Part shown: positions 1 to 8,588 of the stretch, piece by piece
Position numbering within the stretch: the stretch's first letter is position 1
Layout of the letters: each line of letters begins with the position of its first letter
From: Chimaeribacter coloradensis
Lineage (GTDB): Bacteria; Pseudomonadota; Gammaproteobacteria; Enterobacterales; Enterobacteriaceae
DNA length: 64,000 nucleotides
Direction: 5' to 3'
Assembly (NCBI RefSeq): GCF_002858715.1
Contig: NZ_PJZH01000019.1
Coordinates: 1 to 64,000, forward strand
Made by a program: the position numbers and the translations under genes
Notes under the pieces: generated by a model
Told to the model about the DNA's origin: nothing
Databases searched by the model: none
The model's input: only the letters and a program-made list of their open reading frames with translations

Positions 1-290
1 TCTTTCTGCGGCCCCGCTGCCGCCACCGCGCAAGGGGCGCGTAGGCGCGCGCCCCTTGCATCCCCGCGCCCTGGGTGCCCCGGCTGAATCATTGCCCGCT
101 ACCGCGGGTGACCCTCATTGCGCCTCCGGGCTTTTCGGGCCGGTACAGACACGCTCCCAGCGTGGCTGTACCTCTCGCGGGCGTCCTGCCCGCTCGCCCG
201 GCCCTGCGTCTCCATTCGGCAATGATTTTTACGCCCCCACCACTTCTGCAAAACTGCGGGTATGTAAGGAAAGAGTAGGGGCGGTTCCCT
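1..290. repeat. Dispersed repeat, copy A (cut by window edge)
   Basis: This stretch is nearly identical to 55010-55250 and, inverted, to 58600-58880. It contains a perfect 12-bp stem with a 6-nt loop at 30-59 (arm GCAAGGGGCGCG) and ends in a segment that includes the string GCGGGTATGTAAGGAAAGAG. Both strands carry short open frames, but these also recur in the other copies without any ribosome site or codon signal, so I treat it as a non-coding repeat. The rest of the sequence up to about 525 shows no gene. Confidence 0.8.
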
Positions 291-531
291 TTTCGCTGCA
301 TGTAGAGGTGATTCGTCCTGCGTCTCTAGGCGTCTCTATAGGCTCTGCGTCTCCACGCAACAGGGCTTTTTACCGTTTTGCCGGGCAGTCGCTTTCTGAC
401 CTGAAAAGAAAGTATTGGGGCCACGTAATCATTCATCCCGCGAATGAATAGTTAAACCGATTCAGCAAGCGCATTGATTTGTGCGCGTAAATTCAGCAGG
501 ATGGGTTCTTTTATTCATCGAAGGAATGAGA

Positions 532-1047
532 ATGCTGACAATCAGAACGGCCGGTGTCGCGGATGCGGCTACCCTGCAACAGGTGGCGCGTGAGTCTTAT
601 CTGCACCATTTTGCCCACCTGTGGCAGGTGGCGGCGGAGATGGAGGAGTTTCTGGCCGAGGAATATAACCGCGACACGCTGGAAGCGGAGCTCGCTAACC
701 CGGATATTCTGTGGCTGCTGGCGGAATCCGAAGGCCAGCCGATCGGCTTTGCCAAGGTCTGCTGGGACCGCCCGCGCCCGGATAACAGCGAAACAGGTGC
801 CCTGCTGCAAAAACTCTACCTGATGCCGGAACAGACCGGGCAGGGCTACGGCAACCAACTGTGGGACGCCGTGCTCGCCGAAGCTCGCCGGCGCGGCCAG
901 CGCAGCCTGTGGCTTACCGTGCTGCAAAACAACCCGCGGGCGCGCACCTTCTACCTGCGGCGCGGCATGGAGAGCATCCAGACCCTGCCGTTCTCCAGCG
1001 CCAGCCAGCGCAGCCTGATGGATGTGCTGGCTATCCCGCTGGCATGA
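532..1047 (+). CDS. GNAT family N-acetyltransferase
   Basis: Predicted acyl-CoA-dependent N-acetyltransferase of about 171 residues. The central beta-strand 'KLYLMPEQTGQGYG' followed by 'GNQLWDAVLAEARRRG' matches the GNAT acetyl-CoA pyrophosphate loop (Q/R-x-x-G-x-G/A), and 'LWLTVLQNNPRARTFYLRRGM' is the typical C-terminal motif with the conserved Asn and Tyr. I chose the ATG at 532 because AAGGA at 521-525 lies 6 nt upstream; an in-frame ATG at 526 and a GTG at 481 are alternatives. The substrate cannot be read from sequence. It stands alone, with no co-directional partner closer than 230 bp. Confidence 0.85.
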   Translation: MLTIRTAGVADAATLQQVARESYLHHFAHLWQVAAEMEEFLAEEYNRDTLEAELANPDILWLLAESEGQPIGFAKVCWDRPRPDNSETGALLQKLYLMPEQTGQGYGNQLWDAVLAEARRRGQRSLWLTVLQNNPRARTFYLRRGMESIQTLPFSSASQRSLMDVLAIPLA

Positions 1048-1281
1048 TCACCCTGCCGCTGCCGGGCTTCCCGGTGGATCTGGTCAGCGCCGCGCCTGGC
1101 CACACCGGCGCGGTGTGCGCCGGCAGGATCATGTGCTGACGGCGCTGATTGCGCCGGGTGACCTGCCCGATCGGTGATCTTTTCTTTACTGTCTTATCCA
1201 TTCCCGGCAGCAGATGTTTAACATTTATCAGGCAAATCACGTACAATCAGCGCGTCTGTTACCGCACTGCGCGGTGACATT

Positions 1282-1728
1282 ATGATGGGATGTGCTGTGT
1301 TTCTGACGCTTCGCCCCTCTGCCCGGCACCGCTGCACAGCGGCCTGGCTGGGGATAATGTCTCTGCTGCTGCTGTTTATCGCCCCGGTGATCTCCACATC
1401 ACTGGCGCAGATGCACGCCCGCGCAGAGACGGCGATGCCCGGCATGATGATGCCGATGGACCACATGGCGATGGATCACGACATGATGCCGGCGGAAGAG
1501 ATGCCGATGTCACATACGGCGGGCATCATGCCTGACCAGGCCGCCTGTGGTTACTGTGTGCTGCTGGCCCATCTGCCGCTGATGGAGATCGCCCTGCCGC
1601 TGCTGGCCTGGTTCACCCTGCTGGCTGCCCGCGCGCCACCGCTGCGCCGCCGGTTACGCCTGCCGCCCCCGCCTCCGCTCTGCCGCCCGCGTTCACGCGC
1701 GCCCCCTGCTCCGCTGTTCAGTCTCTGA
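1282..1728 (+). CDS. DUF2946-like membrane protein with Met/His-rich segment
   Basis: Small protein (148 aa) with an N-terminal hydrophobic helix (about residues 22-42), a Met/His-rich stretch at about 50-80 (MPGMMMPMDHMAMDHDMM), a 'ACGYCVLLAHLP' segment with a Cys-x-x-Cys pair, a second hydrophobic helix, and a Pro/Arg-rich tail. This layout is typical of DUF2946 proteins, which commonly sit next to copper or iron uptake genes. The Met/His cluster is a plausible soft-metal binding site. It is followed after 81 bp by a PepSY-type membrane protein that carries a similar Met-rich insertion, suggesting a two-gene metal-handling unit. Copper is an inference; the metal is not shown. Confidence 0.75.
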   Translation: MMGCAVFLTLRPSARHRCTAAWLGIMSLLLLFIAPVISTSLAQMHARAETAMPGMMMPMDHMAMDHDMMPAEEMPMSHTAGIMPDQAACGYCVLLAHLPLMEIALPLLAWFTLLAARAPPLRRRLRLPPPPPLCRPRSRAPPAPLFSL

Positions 1729-1809
1729 CGCCCCCGGCGTCTTTTGCCGTTGCTGTTGCCCCACCGGGCAGCGGCAGCGTGACCTTTGCCTGATCACGGA
1801 GTTCATACC

Positions 1810-3228
1810 ATGTCGGTTGAATCATTGCCGCAGGCGCGCCCCGCTGCGCCTGCCCTCTCCACCCGCGCGGCGCTGCTGGCGCTGCTGAAACGCCTGCATT
1901 TCGCCATCGGCCTGTTTGTCGGCCCCTTTATCTTTGTCGCGGCGCTGACCGGCACCCTCTATGTGCTGACGCCGCAGCTCGAAAGCGCGCTCTATGCGCA
2001 ACAGCTCTTTACCGACGCCACCGGCCCGCTGCAACCGCTGTCGCGCCAGGTGGCGGCCGCCCAGGCGGCGGCAGGTGCCGATGCGCGGATTATCGCCGTG
2101 CGCCCCGCCCCTTCGCCTGCCCAGACCACCCGCGTGATGTTCGCGGCCGCCGGGCTGGGGCCGTCAGAGAGCCGCGCGCTGTTTATTGACCCGCACACGC
2201 TGGCGCTGCGCGGCGAGCTGACCGCCTACGGCACCAGCGGCATCCTGCCGCTGCGCACCACGCTGGACTACCTGCACCGCAATTTGCTGCTGGGTGAGCC
2301 GGGCCGGATCTACAGCGAGCTGGCCGCCTCCTGGCTCTGGGTGGCGGCGCTGGGCGGGCTGGTGCTCTGGCTGGCCCAGCGCCCGCCCCGGCTGACGCGC
2401 CACGCCACTGACAACGCCCGGCAGCAGCAGCGTACCCGCCGCCGCCACGCCTTCACCGGGCTGGCGCTGCTGCTGGGGCTGCTGTTCTTCTCCGCCACCG
2501 GCCTGACCTGGTCAGGCTGGGCGGGCAGCAACATCGACCGGATGCGCAACGCGCTGGACTGGATGACCCCGGCCGTGAGCACCACGCTGCACGGCGCACC
2601 GGCAGAGGCCGCCGACCCGCACGCGGAACACCACGGCATGATGATGATGCCCGGCATGGCGATGCCCGCCGCGCCTGCCCAGACCCCCGCGATGTTTGAG
2701 GGGGTGCTGAACGCGGCACAGCAGGCGGGCATTGACGCTGACCGGCTGGAGATCCGCCCGGCAAAAGTCAGCGGGCGGGCGTGGACGGTGAATGAGATCA
2801 ACCCGCGCTGGCCAACGCGCGTCGACTCTGCGGCCGTTGACCCGCACGGTTTCCGGGTGGTGGACGTGGTGCGCTTTGCCGACTTCCCGCTGGTGGCGAA
2901 ACTCACGCGCTGGGGCATCGACGCGCATATGGGCGTGCTGTTCGGGCTGCCGAACCAGCTGCTGCTGGCGGCGTTCGGGCTGGGGCTGTGCCTGATGATC
3001 GCCTGGGGTTACCGGATGTGGTGGCTGCGGCGACCGGCCGCGCCCGCCCAGCACCCGGGGCAGACGCTCTGTGCCGCCTGGGCGGCGCTGCCGCGGCTCC
3101 CGGGCATTTTACTGCTGCTGGTGGCCGCAGCGCTGGCGCTGGCGCTGCCGGTGATGGGCGTCAGCCTGCTGCTGTTCCTGCTGGCGGACGCATGGCGCTG
3201 GCGCCGGGCGGTTCAGGGCGGCCGCTGA
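1810..3228 (+). CDS. PepSY-associated TM helix protein (PiuB-like)
   Basis: Inner-membrane protein of 472 aa with the typical PepSY_TM arrangement: first helix at about 30-52 ('HFAIGLFVGPFIFVAALTGTLYVL'), periplasmic PepSY domain, helices near 175-190 and 215-235, a second periplasmic domain, then C-terminal helices. Such proteins are often reductases or accessory factors in siderophore-iron or copper uptake. Unusual here is a His/Met-rich insertion near residues 270-295 ('HAEHHGMMMMPGMAMPAA') that echoes the Met-rich run in the upstream protein. I chose ATG 1810, with GGAG about 9 nt upstream, over the in-frame ATG at 1786. The partner upstream and the shared Met motif point to a common metal. 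Confidence 0.82.
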   Translation: MSVESLPQARPAAPALSTRAALLALLKRLHFAIGLFVGPFIFVAALTGTLYVLTPQLESALYAQQLFTDATGPLQPLSRQVAAAQAAAGADARIIAVRPAPSPAQTTRVMFAAAGLGPSESRALFIDPHTLALRGELTAYGTSGILPLRTTLDYLHRNLLLGEPGRIYSELAASWLWVAALGGLVLWLAQRPPRLTRHATDNARQQQRTRRRHAFTGLALLLGLLFFSATGLTWSGWAGSNIDRMRNALDWMTPAVSTTLHGAPAEAADPHAEHHGMMMMPGMAMPAAPAQTPAMFEGVLNAAQQAGIDADRLEIRPAKVSGRAWTVNEINPRWPTRVDSAAVDPHGFRVVDVVRFADFPLVAKLTRWGIDAHMGVLFGLPNQLLLAAFGLGLCLMIAWGYRMWWLRRPAAPAQHPGQTLCAAWAALPRLPGILLLLVAAALALALPVMGVSLLLFLLADAWRWRRAVQGGR

Positions 3229-3241
3229 CCGCCCGCGCCGG

Positions 3242-3985
3242 TCAGATGATGCCGCCATTGGCGCGCAGCGTCTGGCCGTTGATCCAGCCGCCGTCCGGCC
3301 CGGCCAGGAACGCCACCGCGGCGGCGATGTCCTGCGGTTCCCCGAGGCGCTCCAGCGGGGGCATCTTCGCCAGCCGCTCCACCTGCTCCGGGGTTTTGCC
3401 GTCGAGGAACAGATCGGTGGCGGTCGGGCCGGGGGCCACGGCGTTCACGGTGATGGCGCGGCCGCGCAGCTCACGCGCCAGCACCGCCGTCAGCGCTTCT
3501 GCCCCCGCTTTGGTGGCGGTATAAACGCTGTAACCCGGGTGCAGCAGCCCCACCAGGCTGGAGGAGAGGTTAATGATGCGCCCGCCGTTACGCAGGCGGC
3601 GCGCCGCTTCACGCAGGGTGTTGAAGGTGCCTTTCAGGTTGATGGCGATCAGCCGGTCAAAGGTGGCGTCGTCAATCTCCGCCAGCGGCGCGATGGCCAT
3701 GACCCCGGCATTGTTTACCAGCACATCCACCCCGCCGAAGGCCGCGTCCGCCTCAGCAAACAGCGCCGCTACGGCGGCGGCGTCACTGACGTCCGCTTTT
3801 ACCGCGATCGCCCGGCCGCCGCGCAGGGTGATCTTCTCCACCAGCGCATTGGCCGGCAACGCCTGGCTGGCGTAGTTGACCACCACCGCAAACCCCTCTT
3901 TGCTCAGCCGTTCCGCCACCGCTGCGCCGATGCCGCGTGATGCCCCGGTAACGATAGCGACTTTCTGGTTTTCACTGTTCATCAT
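3242..3985 (-). CDS. SDR family NAD(P)-dependent oxidoreductase
   Basis: Classical short-chain dehydrogenase/reductase of 247 aa. It has the cofactor motif TGASRGIG (about residues 14-21), NNAG (about 91-94), the catalytic Ser and Y-x-x-x-K ('YTATK', about 155-159), and a C-terminal 'INGQTLRANGGII' typical of the family. An Arg/Asn pair after beta-2 ('NYASQ') does not settle NAD versus NADP. It is monocistronic, convergent with the PepSY gene and separated from it by only 13 bp. Substrate unknown; the closest general class is 3-oxoacyl-ACP-reductase-like or quinone/aldehyde-reducing SDRs. Confidence 0.85.
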   Translation of the reverse strand: MMNSENQKVAIVTGASRGIGAAVAERLSKEGFAVVVNYASQALPANALVEKITLRGGRAIAVKADVSDAAAVAALFAEADAAFGGVDVLVNNAGVMAIAPLAEIDDATFDRLIAINLKGTFNTLREAARRLRNGGRIINLSSSLVGLLHPGYSVYTATKAGAEALTAVLARELRGRAITVNAVAPGPTATDLFLDGKTPEQVERLAKMPPLERLGEPQDIAAAVAFLAGPDGGWINGQTLRANGGII

Positions 3986-4015
3986 GGTTTCTCCAGTAGG
4001 AGGATGGCCGTGCGA

Positions 4016-4156
4016 TCAATAGCGCACGGCGTAGGAGTCGATCACCCTGTCGATCTTATGGTCGATAGCATTGATGACCCGGCCGGATACCATCTGCATA
4101 CCGATGCTTAATACCACTGCAACCGCCAGTACCGCCAAGATGCCTTTTGCCGTCAT
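4016..4156 (-). CDS. Small single-pass membrane protein (46 aa)
   Basis: Short frame encoding one hydrophobic helix (about residues 3-22, 'AKGILAVLAVAVVLSIGMQM') followed by an amphipathic, charged tail with the repeated pattern 'IDHKIDRVIDSY'. AGGA lies 8 nt upstream of the ATG. I do not recognise the family. It lies downstream of the yjbE-like gene on the same strand, but a strong terminator stands between them, so it may have its own promoter within 4157-4285. Its reality rests on the ribosome site and the clean membrane-protein composition. Confidence 0.55.
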   Translation of the reverse strand: MTAKGILAVLAVAVVLSIGMQMVSGRVINAIDHKIDRVIDSYAVRY

Positions 4157-4285
4157 GTGAGGTGTCCTGTGAGGGGCTGGCCGGATGCGGCTGCCCAGGC
4201 GGTTAGCTATAGCAACCTGCGGCCACCACGGCAATGGAAAAGGCGGAATCTCTGTACAAAGCAGACCTGTTACGGCACGGGGCAG

Positions 4286-4313
4286 GCAAAAAAGGGCCGC
4301 ACACCGGCGGCCC
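4286..4313 (-). terminator. Rho-independent terminator after yjbE-like gene
   Basis: Read on the minus strand, a 7-bp G/C stem (GGGCCGC/GCGGCCC, 4294-4313) is followed by six T. It lies 40 bp past the stop of the yjbE-like gene. Confidence 0.75.
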
Positions 4314-4352
4314 ATAAAACAAGCAAGGGGGGGACTACAGGTAAAACAAAAC

Positions 4353-4592
4353 TCAGCGGGTGGTCTGGGTGGTGGTCGAGGTGCTGGCGGTGGAGCCGTT
4401 ACCGTCGGAGCCGCCATTTTCCAGCAACAGCGCGACCGCCGTGATCGCGGCGATGCTGCCGACGCCGATGGCGTCTGACTGGCCTTTGCTCAGGGTGGTG
4501 GCGCTGCTGCCGGCCGTTTGTGCCGCTGCGGCCCCGCCGGACACGGCCAGCGCGAGCATTACACCGGCGACTTTCATCATAGTTGCGTTCAT
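4353..4592 (-). CDS. yjbE: YjbE-like secreted protein (exopolysaccharide locus type)
   Basis: 79-aa exported protein with a Sec signal (about residues 1-23, cleavage after 'GGAAAA') and a low-complexity mature part with a central hydrophobic 'IGVGSIAAITAVALLLENGG' and a Ser/Thr-rich C-terminus ending 'TSTTTQTTR'. This composition matches E. coli YjbE, first gene of yjbEFGH, an Rcs-regulated operon linked to exopolysaccharide. Here yjbFGH are absent: the next gene on this strand is an unrelated 46-aa membrane protein. AGGAG lies 9 nt before the ATG. The family call rests on composition and tail pattern rather than on a catalytic motif. Confidence 0.65.
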   Translation of the reverse strand: MNATMMKVAGVMLALAVSGGAAAAQTAGSSATTLSKGQSDAIGVGSIAAITAVALLLENGGSDGNGSTASTSTTTQTTR

Positions 4593-5285
4593 TTTCTTAT
4601 TCTCCTGATGACATTGCTGTGAGAGTCATGGGATGTCGGGGGGCCGCCGGGCTGCTTTCCTGAGGGTGGTGCCCTCTTTTTTAGTGCGCGTTCTCTGCAT
4701 CATTGCGCCAAAGCAGCCTGAAACGCCCCGGAATTGCCGGGTGATTCCTTGCCAATTCATCAAGCCCTGCGAATTAAAACGCTAGAGGTTTGCCTTTTAA
4801 AAAACAAATAACATCAGCCTTATTAAAGACTTTAAGAATAGCCTTAAAATAAAATGAATTTTTTCAGTTTTCCCGCGCGGCATCACAAGGTGAAATGATC
4901 ATGAAACCCGCGTGAAAACCCTTAATAATCAACATGTAGATTTTAGGAATGTAAGTGAGAATCTCAGGCAATATGTTCAACACCAGGGGCATATAAAATA
5001 ACCGCGCATTTTTTTACCTTTATTTCCCTGGCATGGGTTTCATTTTTATCCGGCCGGTTTTTTATTATCGTGCGAAGGGGATTTTATTTTTCCGCTGATA
5101 TTTTCTTTTTCTGCCGGTAAATAATGGGGTGGAGGTTTTATTAAAAGGTAAACAACCGCGCCGGTGGCTGGATGGTTCCGGAGGGGGATTAGTAAGAAGG
5201 GGTGACCTCTGGCCGGAAGCGGTGATCACTCAACCGGGCTGAAGATTGATTTCAGCAGGCGTAAAAGGTATAACACACAGACTTT
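4593..5285. other. Long AT-rich intergenic region upstream of yjbE-like gene and mmuP
   Basis: About 690 bp with no credible gene, clearly AT-richer than its surroundings. It must hold the promoters of both divergent neighbours. At 4833-4846 lies TAAGAATAGCCTTA, an imperfect palindrome resembling an RcsAB/RcsB box, which would fit the known Rcs control of yjbE, although it is about 240 bp from the start codon. TGAGAATCTCA near 4957 is another short palindrome. AT-richness of this kind often marks H-NS-bound regulatory DNA; that is inference. Confidence 0.4.
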
Positions 5286-5309
5286 AGAAGTTTAGACGTC
5301 TATACGGAT
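5286..5309 (+). promoter_or_regulatory. Tandem MetJ boxes before mmuP
   Basis: Three adjacent 8-bp met-box positions: AGAAGTTT (5286-5293), AGACGTCT (5294-5301, perfect consensus) and ATACGGAT (5302-5309), ending 4 bp before the mmuP start. MetJ binds two or more tandem 8-mers of consensus AGACGTCT with S-adenosylmethionine as corepressor, so mmuPM should be repressed when methionine is plentiful. Confidence 0.85.
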
Positions 5310-5313
5310 AAAA

Positions 5314-6744
5314 ATGAGCAACCAACCTTCCCCCCGTTCCGGCCAAGAGGGCCAGTTCCAGCGCACCATGAAAGCCCGCCACCTGGTGATGCTCTCCCTT
5401 GGCGGCGTTATCGGCACCGGATTGTTCTTTAACACCGGCTACATTATCTCGACAACCGGCGCGCTCGGCACGCTGCTGGCTTACCTGATCGGCGCACTGG
5501 TGGTCTACCTGGTGATGCTCAGCCTGGGCGAGCTGTCCGTGGCGATGCCGGAGACCGGCGCGTTTCACCTCTATGCCGCCCGCTACCTCAGCCCGGCCAC
5601 CGGCTACACCGTGGCCTGGCTCTACTGGCTGACCTGGACGGTGGCGCTCGGCTCCAGCCTCACGGCCGCCGGCTTCTGTATGCAGTACTGGTTCCCGGCG
5701 GTGCCGGTCTGGATCTGGTGCCTGCTGTTCTGCCTGGTGATTTTCCTGCTGAACGTCATCACCACCCGGGTGTTTGCCGAGGGGGAGTTCTGGTTTTCGC
5801 TGATCAAAGTGGTGACGATTCTGGCGTTCATCATCCTGGGGGCCGGGGCGATGTTCGGGCTGGTGCCGATGAGCGACGGCACGCCCGCACCTTTCTTCCA
5901 TAACCTGACTGCCGGGGGCTGGTTCCCGCATGGCGGCCTGCCGATCCTGATGACTATGGTGGCGGTGAACTTCGCCTTCTCCGGCACGGAGCTGATCGGC
6001 ATTGCGGCCGGTGAGACGGCGCAGCCGGAGAAAGTGGTGCCGATGGCGATCCGTACCACGGTGGCGCGGCTGGTGATCTTCTTCATCGGCTCGGTGCTGG
6101 TGCTGGCAGCGCTGATCCCGATGGACCAGGCCGGGATTGTGAAAAGCCCGTTCGTGACGGTGTTTGAGAAGATCGGCATCCCTTATGCGGCCGACATCAT
6201 GAACTTCGTGATCCTGACGGCCATCCTGTCGGCAGCCAACTCCGGCCTCTACGCCTCAGGGCGGATGCTCTGGTCGCTGGCCAATGAGCGCACCCTGCCG
6301 CGCGCCTTCGCCAAAGTGAACCGCCGCGGCATCCCGATGAATGCGTTGCTGATCAGTATGCTGGGCGGGCTGCTGGCGCTGCTCTCCAGCGTGATTGCGC
6401 CGGACACGGTGTTTGTGGCGCTCTCTGCCATCTCCGGCTTTGCGGTGGTGGCGGTGTGGCTGAGCATCTGCGCGTCGCACTATGTGTTCCGCCGCCGCTG
6501 GCTGGCGGACGGCCACGCGGCGGCAGCTCTGCCCTACCGCGCGCCCTGGTACCCGGTGACGCCGATCCTCGGTTTCGTGCTCTGTGTGCTGGCCTGCGTC
6601 GGGCTGGCGTTCGATCCGTCGCAGCGGATTGCCCTATACTGTGGCCTGCCGTTCGTTGCGCTCTGCTATCTGGCCTATTACATGACCCAACGACGGGCAA
6701 AAACCTTAACTGCCGCTGTATCAGGAGAACACCATGCCGGCTGA
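5314..6744 (+). CDS. mmuP: S-methylmethionine permease
   Basis: 476-aa amino acid-polyamine-organocation (APC) permease with about 12 membrane helices. The N-terminal '[30 protein letters not shown]' holds the GxGxxxG-type substrate loop of the family, and '[27 protein letters not shown]' is characteristic. Close overall likeness to E. coli MmuP, which imports S-methylmethionine as a methionine source. The next gene overlaps by 11 bp and encodes the S-methylmethionine-dependent homocysteine methyltransferase, and MetJ boxes sit directly upstream; together these settle the role. No strong Shine-Dalgarno is visible before ATG 5314. Confidence 0.93.
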   Translation: MSNQPSPRSGQEGQFQRTMKARHLVMLSLGGVIGTGLFFNTGYIISTTGALGTLLAYLIGALVVYLVMLSLGELSVAMPETGAFHLYAARYLSPATGYTVAWLYWLTWTVALGSSLTAAGFCMQYWFPAVPVWIWCLLFCLVIFLLNVITTRVFAEGEFWFSLIKVVTILAFIILGAGAMFGLVPMSDGTPAPFFHNLTAGGWFPHGGLPILMTMVAVNFAFSGTELIGIAAGETAQPEKVVPMAIRTTVARLVIFFIGSVLVLAALIPMDQAGIVKSPFVTVFEKIGIPYAADIMNFVILTAILSAANSGLYASGRMLWSLANERTLPRAFAKVNRRGIPMNALLISMLGGLLALLSSVIAPDTVFVALSAISGFAVVAVWLSICASHYVFRRRWLADGHAAAALPYRAPWYPVTPILGFVLCVLACVGLAFDPSQRIALYCGLPFVALCYLAYYMTQRRAKTLTAAVSGEHHAG

Positions 6745-7672
6745 AAACCCGATTGCCCGCCATCTGGCGCAGCACCCCACTCTGATTCTGGACGGGGCGC
6801 TGGCCACCGAACTGGAAGCGCGCGGCTGTAACCTCGCTGACCCGCTCTGGTCAGCCAAAGTGCTGATCGAAAACCCGGAACTGATTTACCAGGTGCACCT
6901 GGACTACTTCCGCGCCGGGGCGCAGTGCGCCATTACCGCCAGCTACCAGGCGACGCCGCAGGGCTTCGCGCCGCGCGGGCTGGATGAGGCGGCCTCGCTG
7001 GCGCTGATTGGCAAAAGCGTGGCGCTGGCGCAGCAGGCGCGCAGCGACTATCTGGCGCAGCACCCGGAGAAAACCGGCCTGCTGGTGGCCGGGTCGGTCG
7101 GCCCTTATGGTGCCTATCTGGCGGACGGTTCAGAGTACCGTGGGGATTACCACCTGCCGCAGGCGGAGATGATGGCGTTCCACCGGCCGCGCATCCGGGC
7201 GCTGGCGGAAGCGGGCGTTGACCTGCTGGCCTGTGAGACGCTGCCCTCGTTTGCGGAGCTGGAGGCGCTGATTGCGCTGTTGGCGGAGTTCCCGGCGCTC
7301 ACCGCCTGGTTCTCCTTTACGCTGCGGGACAGTGACCACCTGAGCGACGGCACGCCGCTGGCGCAGGTGGCGGCGCTGCTGAACACCACCCCGCAGGCCG
7401 TGGCGCTGGGCATTAACTGCATTGCGCTGGATCAGGTCACGGCGGCGCTGCAATCCCTAAGCCCGCTCACGGACAAGCCGCTGCTGGTCTACCCCAATTC
7501 CGGCGAGCAGTATGACGCCACCGACAAACGCTGGCACAGCTGCGGCACCGGCCACCAGACGCTTGCCGACCACCTGCCTGCCTGGACGGCGCTCGGCGCC
7601 CGCCTGATCGGCGGCTGCTGCCGCACCACCCCGAAAGACATCGCCGCCATCGCCCAGCGCTGCGCCGGCTGA
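6734..7672 (+). CDS. mmuM: Homocysteine S-methyltransferase (S-methylmethionine-dependent)
   Basis: 312-aa zinc enzyme that moves a methyl group from S-methylmethionine to homocysteine, giving two methionines. The N-terminal '[13 protein letters not shown]' and the zinc cysteines ('INCIALD' and the C-terminal 'GGCCRTTP' pair) are the family hallmarks of the homocysteine-binding barrel. It overlaps mmuP by 11 bp, with AGGAG about 8 nt before ATG 6734, so translation is probably coupled. The pair forms one MetJ-controlled operon. Confidence 0.94.
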   Translation: MPAENPIARHLAQHPTLILDGALATELEARGCNLADPLWSAKVLIENPELIYQVHLDYFRAGAQCAITASYQATPQGFAPRGLDEAASLALIGKSVALAQQARSDYLAQHPEKTGLLVAGSVGPYGAYLADGSEYRGDYHLPQAEMMAFHRPRIRALAEAGVDLLACETLPSFAELEALIALLAEFPALTAWFSFTLRDSDHLSDGTPLAQVAALLNTTPQAVALGINCIALDQVTAALQSLSPLTDKPLLVYPNSGEQYDATDKRWHSCGTGHQTLADHLPAWTALGARLIGGCCRTTPKDIAAIAQRCAG

Positions 7673-7688
7673 TTCCCCTTTTCTGCCC

Positions 7689-7717
7689 CAGGCATGCCGG
7701 TCAGCCCGGCGTGCCTG
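7689..7717. terminator. Convergent hairpin between mmuM and XRE gene
   Basis: Twelve-base inverted repeat (CAGGCATGCCGG and CCGGCGTGCCTG, one G-T pair) with a 5-nt loop, lying just past the mmuM stop and overlapping the 3' end of the opposite gene. No long T-run, so termination strength is uncertain. Confidence 0.45.
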
Positions 7718-7967
7718 CCGCGCAGCACTGCCAGTACTGCAAAATGGCATCCGCCAGATCGTCCTCTTCGGCATAAAACCAGGCCAGCGGCAGCCCCAGC
7801 ACCTGGGCGATGCGGCTTGCGGTGGCCTGGTCAGGTTGGTGGCGGCCTTTCTCATACTGGTTCATCCGCGAACTGGCGGTGGTTTCCTCCATGCCGGCCA
7901 GCAGCCCAAGTTTATATTGCGTTAACCCGGCCCGTACCCGCGCCTCTTTTAATCGTTTTACCAGCAT
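7701..7967 (-). CDS. XRE-family helix-turn-helix regulator (small)
   Basis: 88-aa protein made almost entirely of one HTH_3/XRE domain: 'RLKEARVRAGLTQYKLGLLAGMEETTASSRMNQYEKGRHQPDQATASRIAQVLGLPLAWFYAEEDDLADAIL'. The helix-turn-helix lies at about residues 15-45. The short C-terminal tail has no sensor domain, only 'YWQCCAAGTPG' with adjacent cysteines. Such stand-alone regulators are common in enterobacteria near mobile or stress genes; the target is not evident. Transcribed toward mmuM from a 620-bp intergenic region. Confidence 0.82.
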   Translation of the reverse strand: MLVKRLKEARVRAGLTQYKLGLLAGMEETTASSRMNQYEKGRHQPDQATASRIAQVLGLPLAWFYAEEDDLADAILQYWQCCAAGTPG

Positions 7968-8588
7968 GGTTATTTTCCTCCCGTATAAACTCAGGTATTC
8001 TTAGTTTTTACCCGCCCCCGTTATGTGCCCGGCAAAATAACGCCGTATTCAGGCCGGAGAAGTATGAATGCTGTCCCACTTTTTGGGGAAGCAGTTTATT
8101 TTAAGATGTGTCTGAATATTGCTGGTTTTATGAACCACTTCGCAAAATGTGGCCGTTTTCTTTTTAGCCTCTCCTTTTCCAATTACTTCATTTATCTCAA
8201 TTTTTTATTTAACGCCTGCCGATGTTAAGCCCCGCCTATTAATCTGATAGTGATAACGGCCTTATAAAACGCCTGAATCCCGGTAAAGTAGCGCCCTGCC
8301 ATGCCCGCGTAACCGATTGTTTTTGCGTCAGTGCGGGCAAAAACATCGGCGCGCAGGGTGCGTTTCTGCTGCGCCGGTTGCTGTCTGTTCTCACAGAGGA
8401 GAAAAATGACCGTTTATCCTGTCACCTGATTAATCACAACGATCACACTGGTGCATCGCCCTTTTTATGATGGGCGCGCTGCCGGTTATTTATTTTGGTT
8501 GCCTGCGCATTCAGGTGGCCCACCCTGACTCACCTGCAATAAATAGCCTCTGGCTAAAAACAATAATTCTTTAAAATAAGGAAATACC
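7968..8588. other. Intergenic region before katB
   Basis: About 620 bp, AT-rich in its first half, without a convincing gene. A 67-codon frame at 8025-8228 lacks a good ribosome site and has an unremarkable sequence. A 7-codon frame at 8406-8429 does have a strong ribosome site (listed separately). The katB promoter should lie in the last 150 bp; I see no clear OxyR site by eye. Confidence 0.5.
8406..8429 (+). CDS. Possible 7-residue leader ORF upstream of katB
   Basis: ATG 8406 is preceded by AGAGGAG (8395-8401), 4 nt away, an unusually good ribosome site for this intergenic region. It opens a frame of only seven codons (MTVYPVT) before TGA. It may be a leader peptide, the start of a decayed gene, or chance. 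No attenuator-like hairpin was recognised between it and katB. Confidence 0.2.
   Translation: MTVYPVT

Noticed and set aside
75..451. Short frames on both strands inside the dispersed repeats (also near 55100-55570 and 58500-58990)
   Set aside because: The peptides recur only because the DNA repeats; both strands are equally open, there are no ribosome sites and the frames break differently in each copy.
8025..8228. 67-codon frame before katB
   Set aside because: No convincing ribosome site, no recognised motif, and AT-rich intergenic DNA easily gives such frames.
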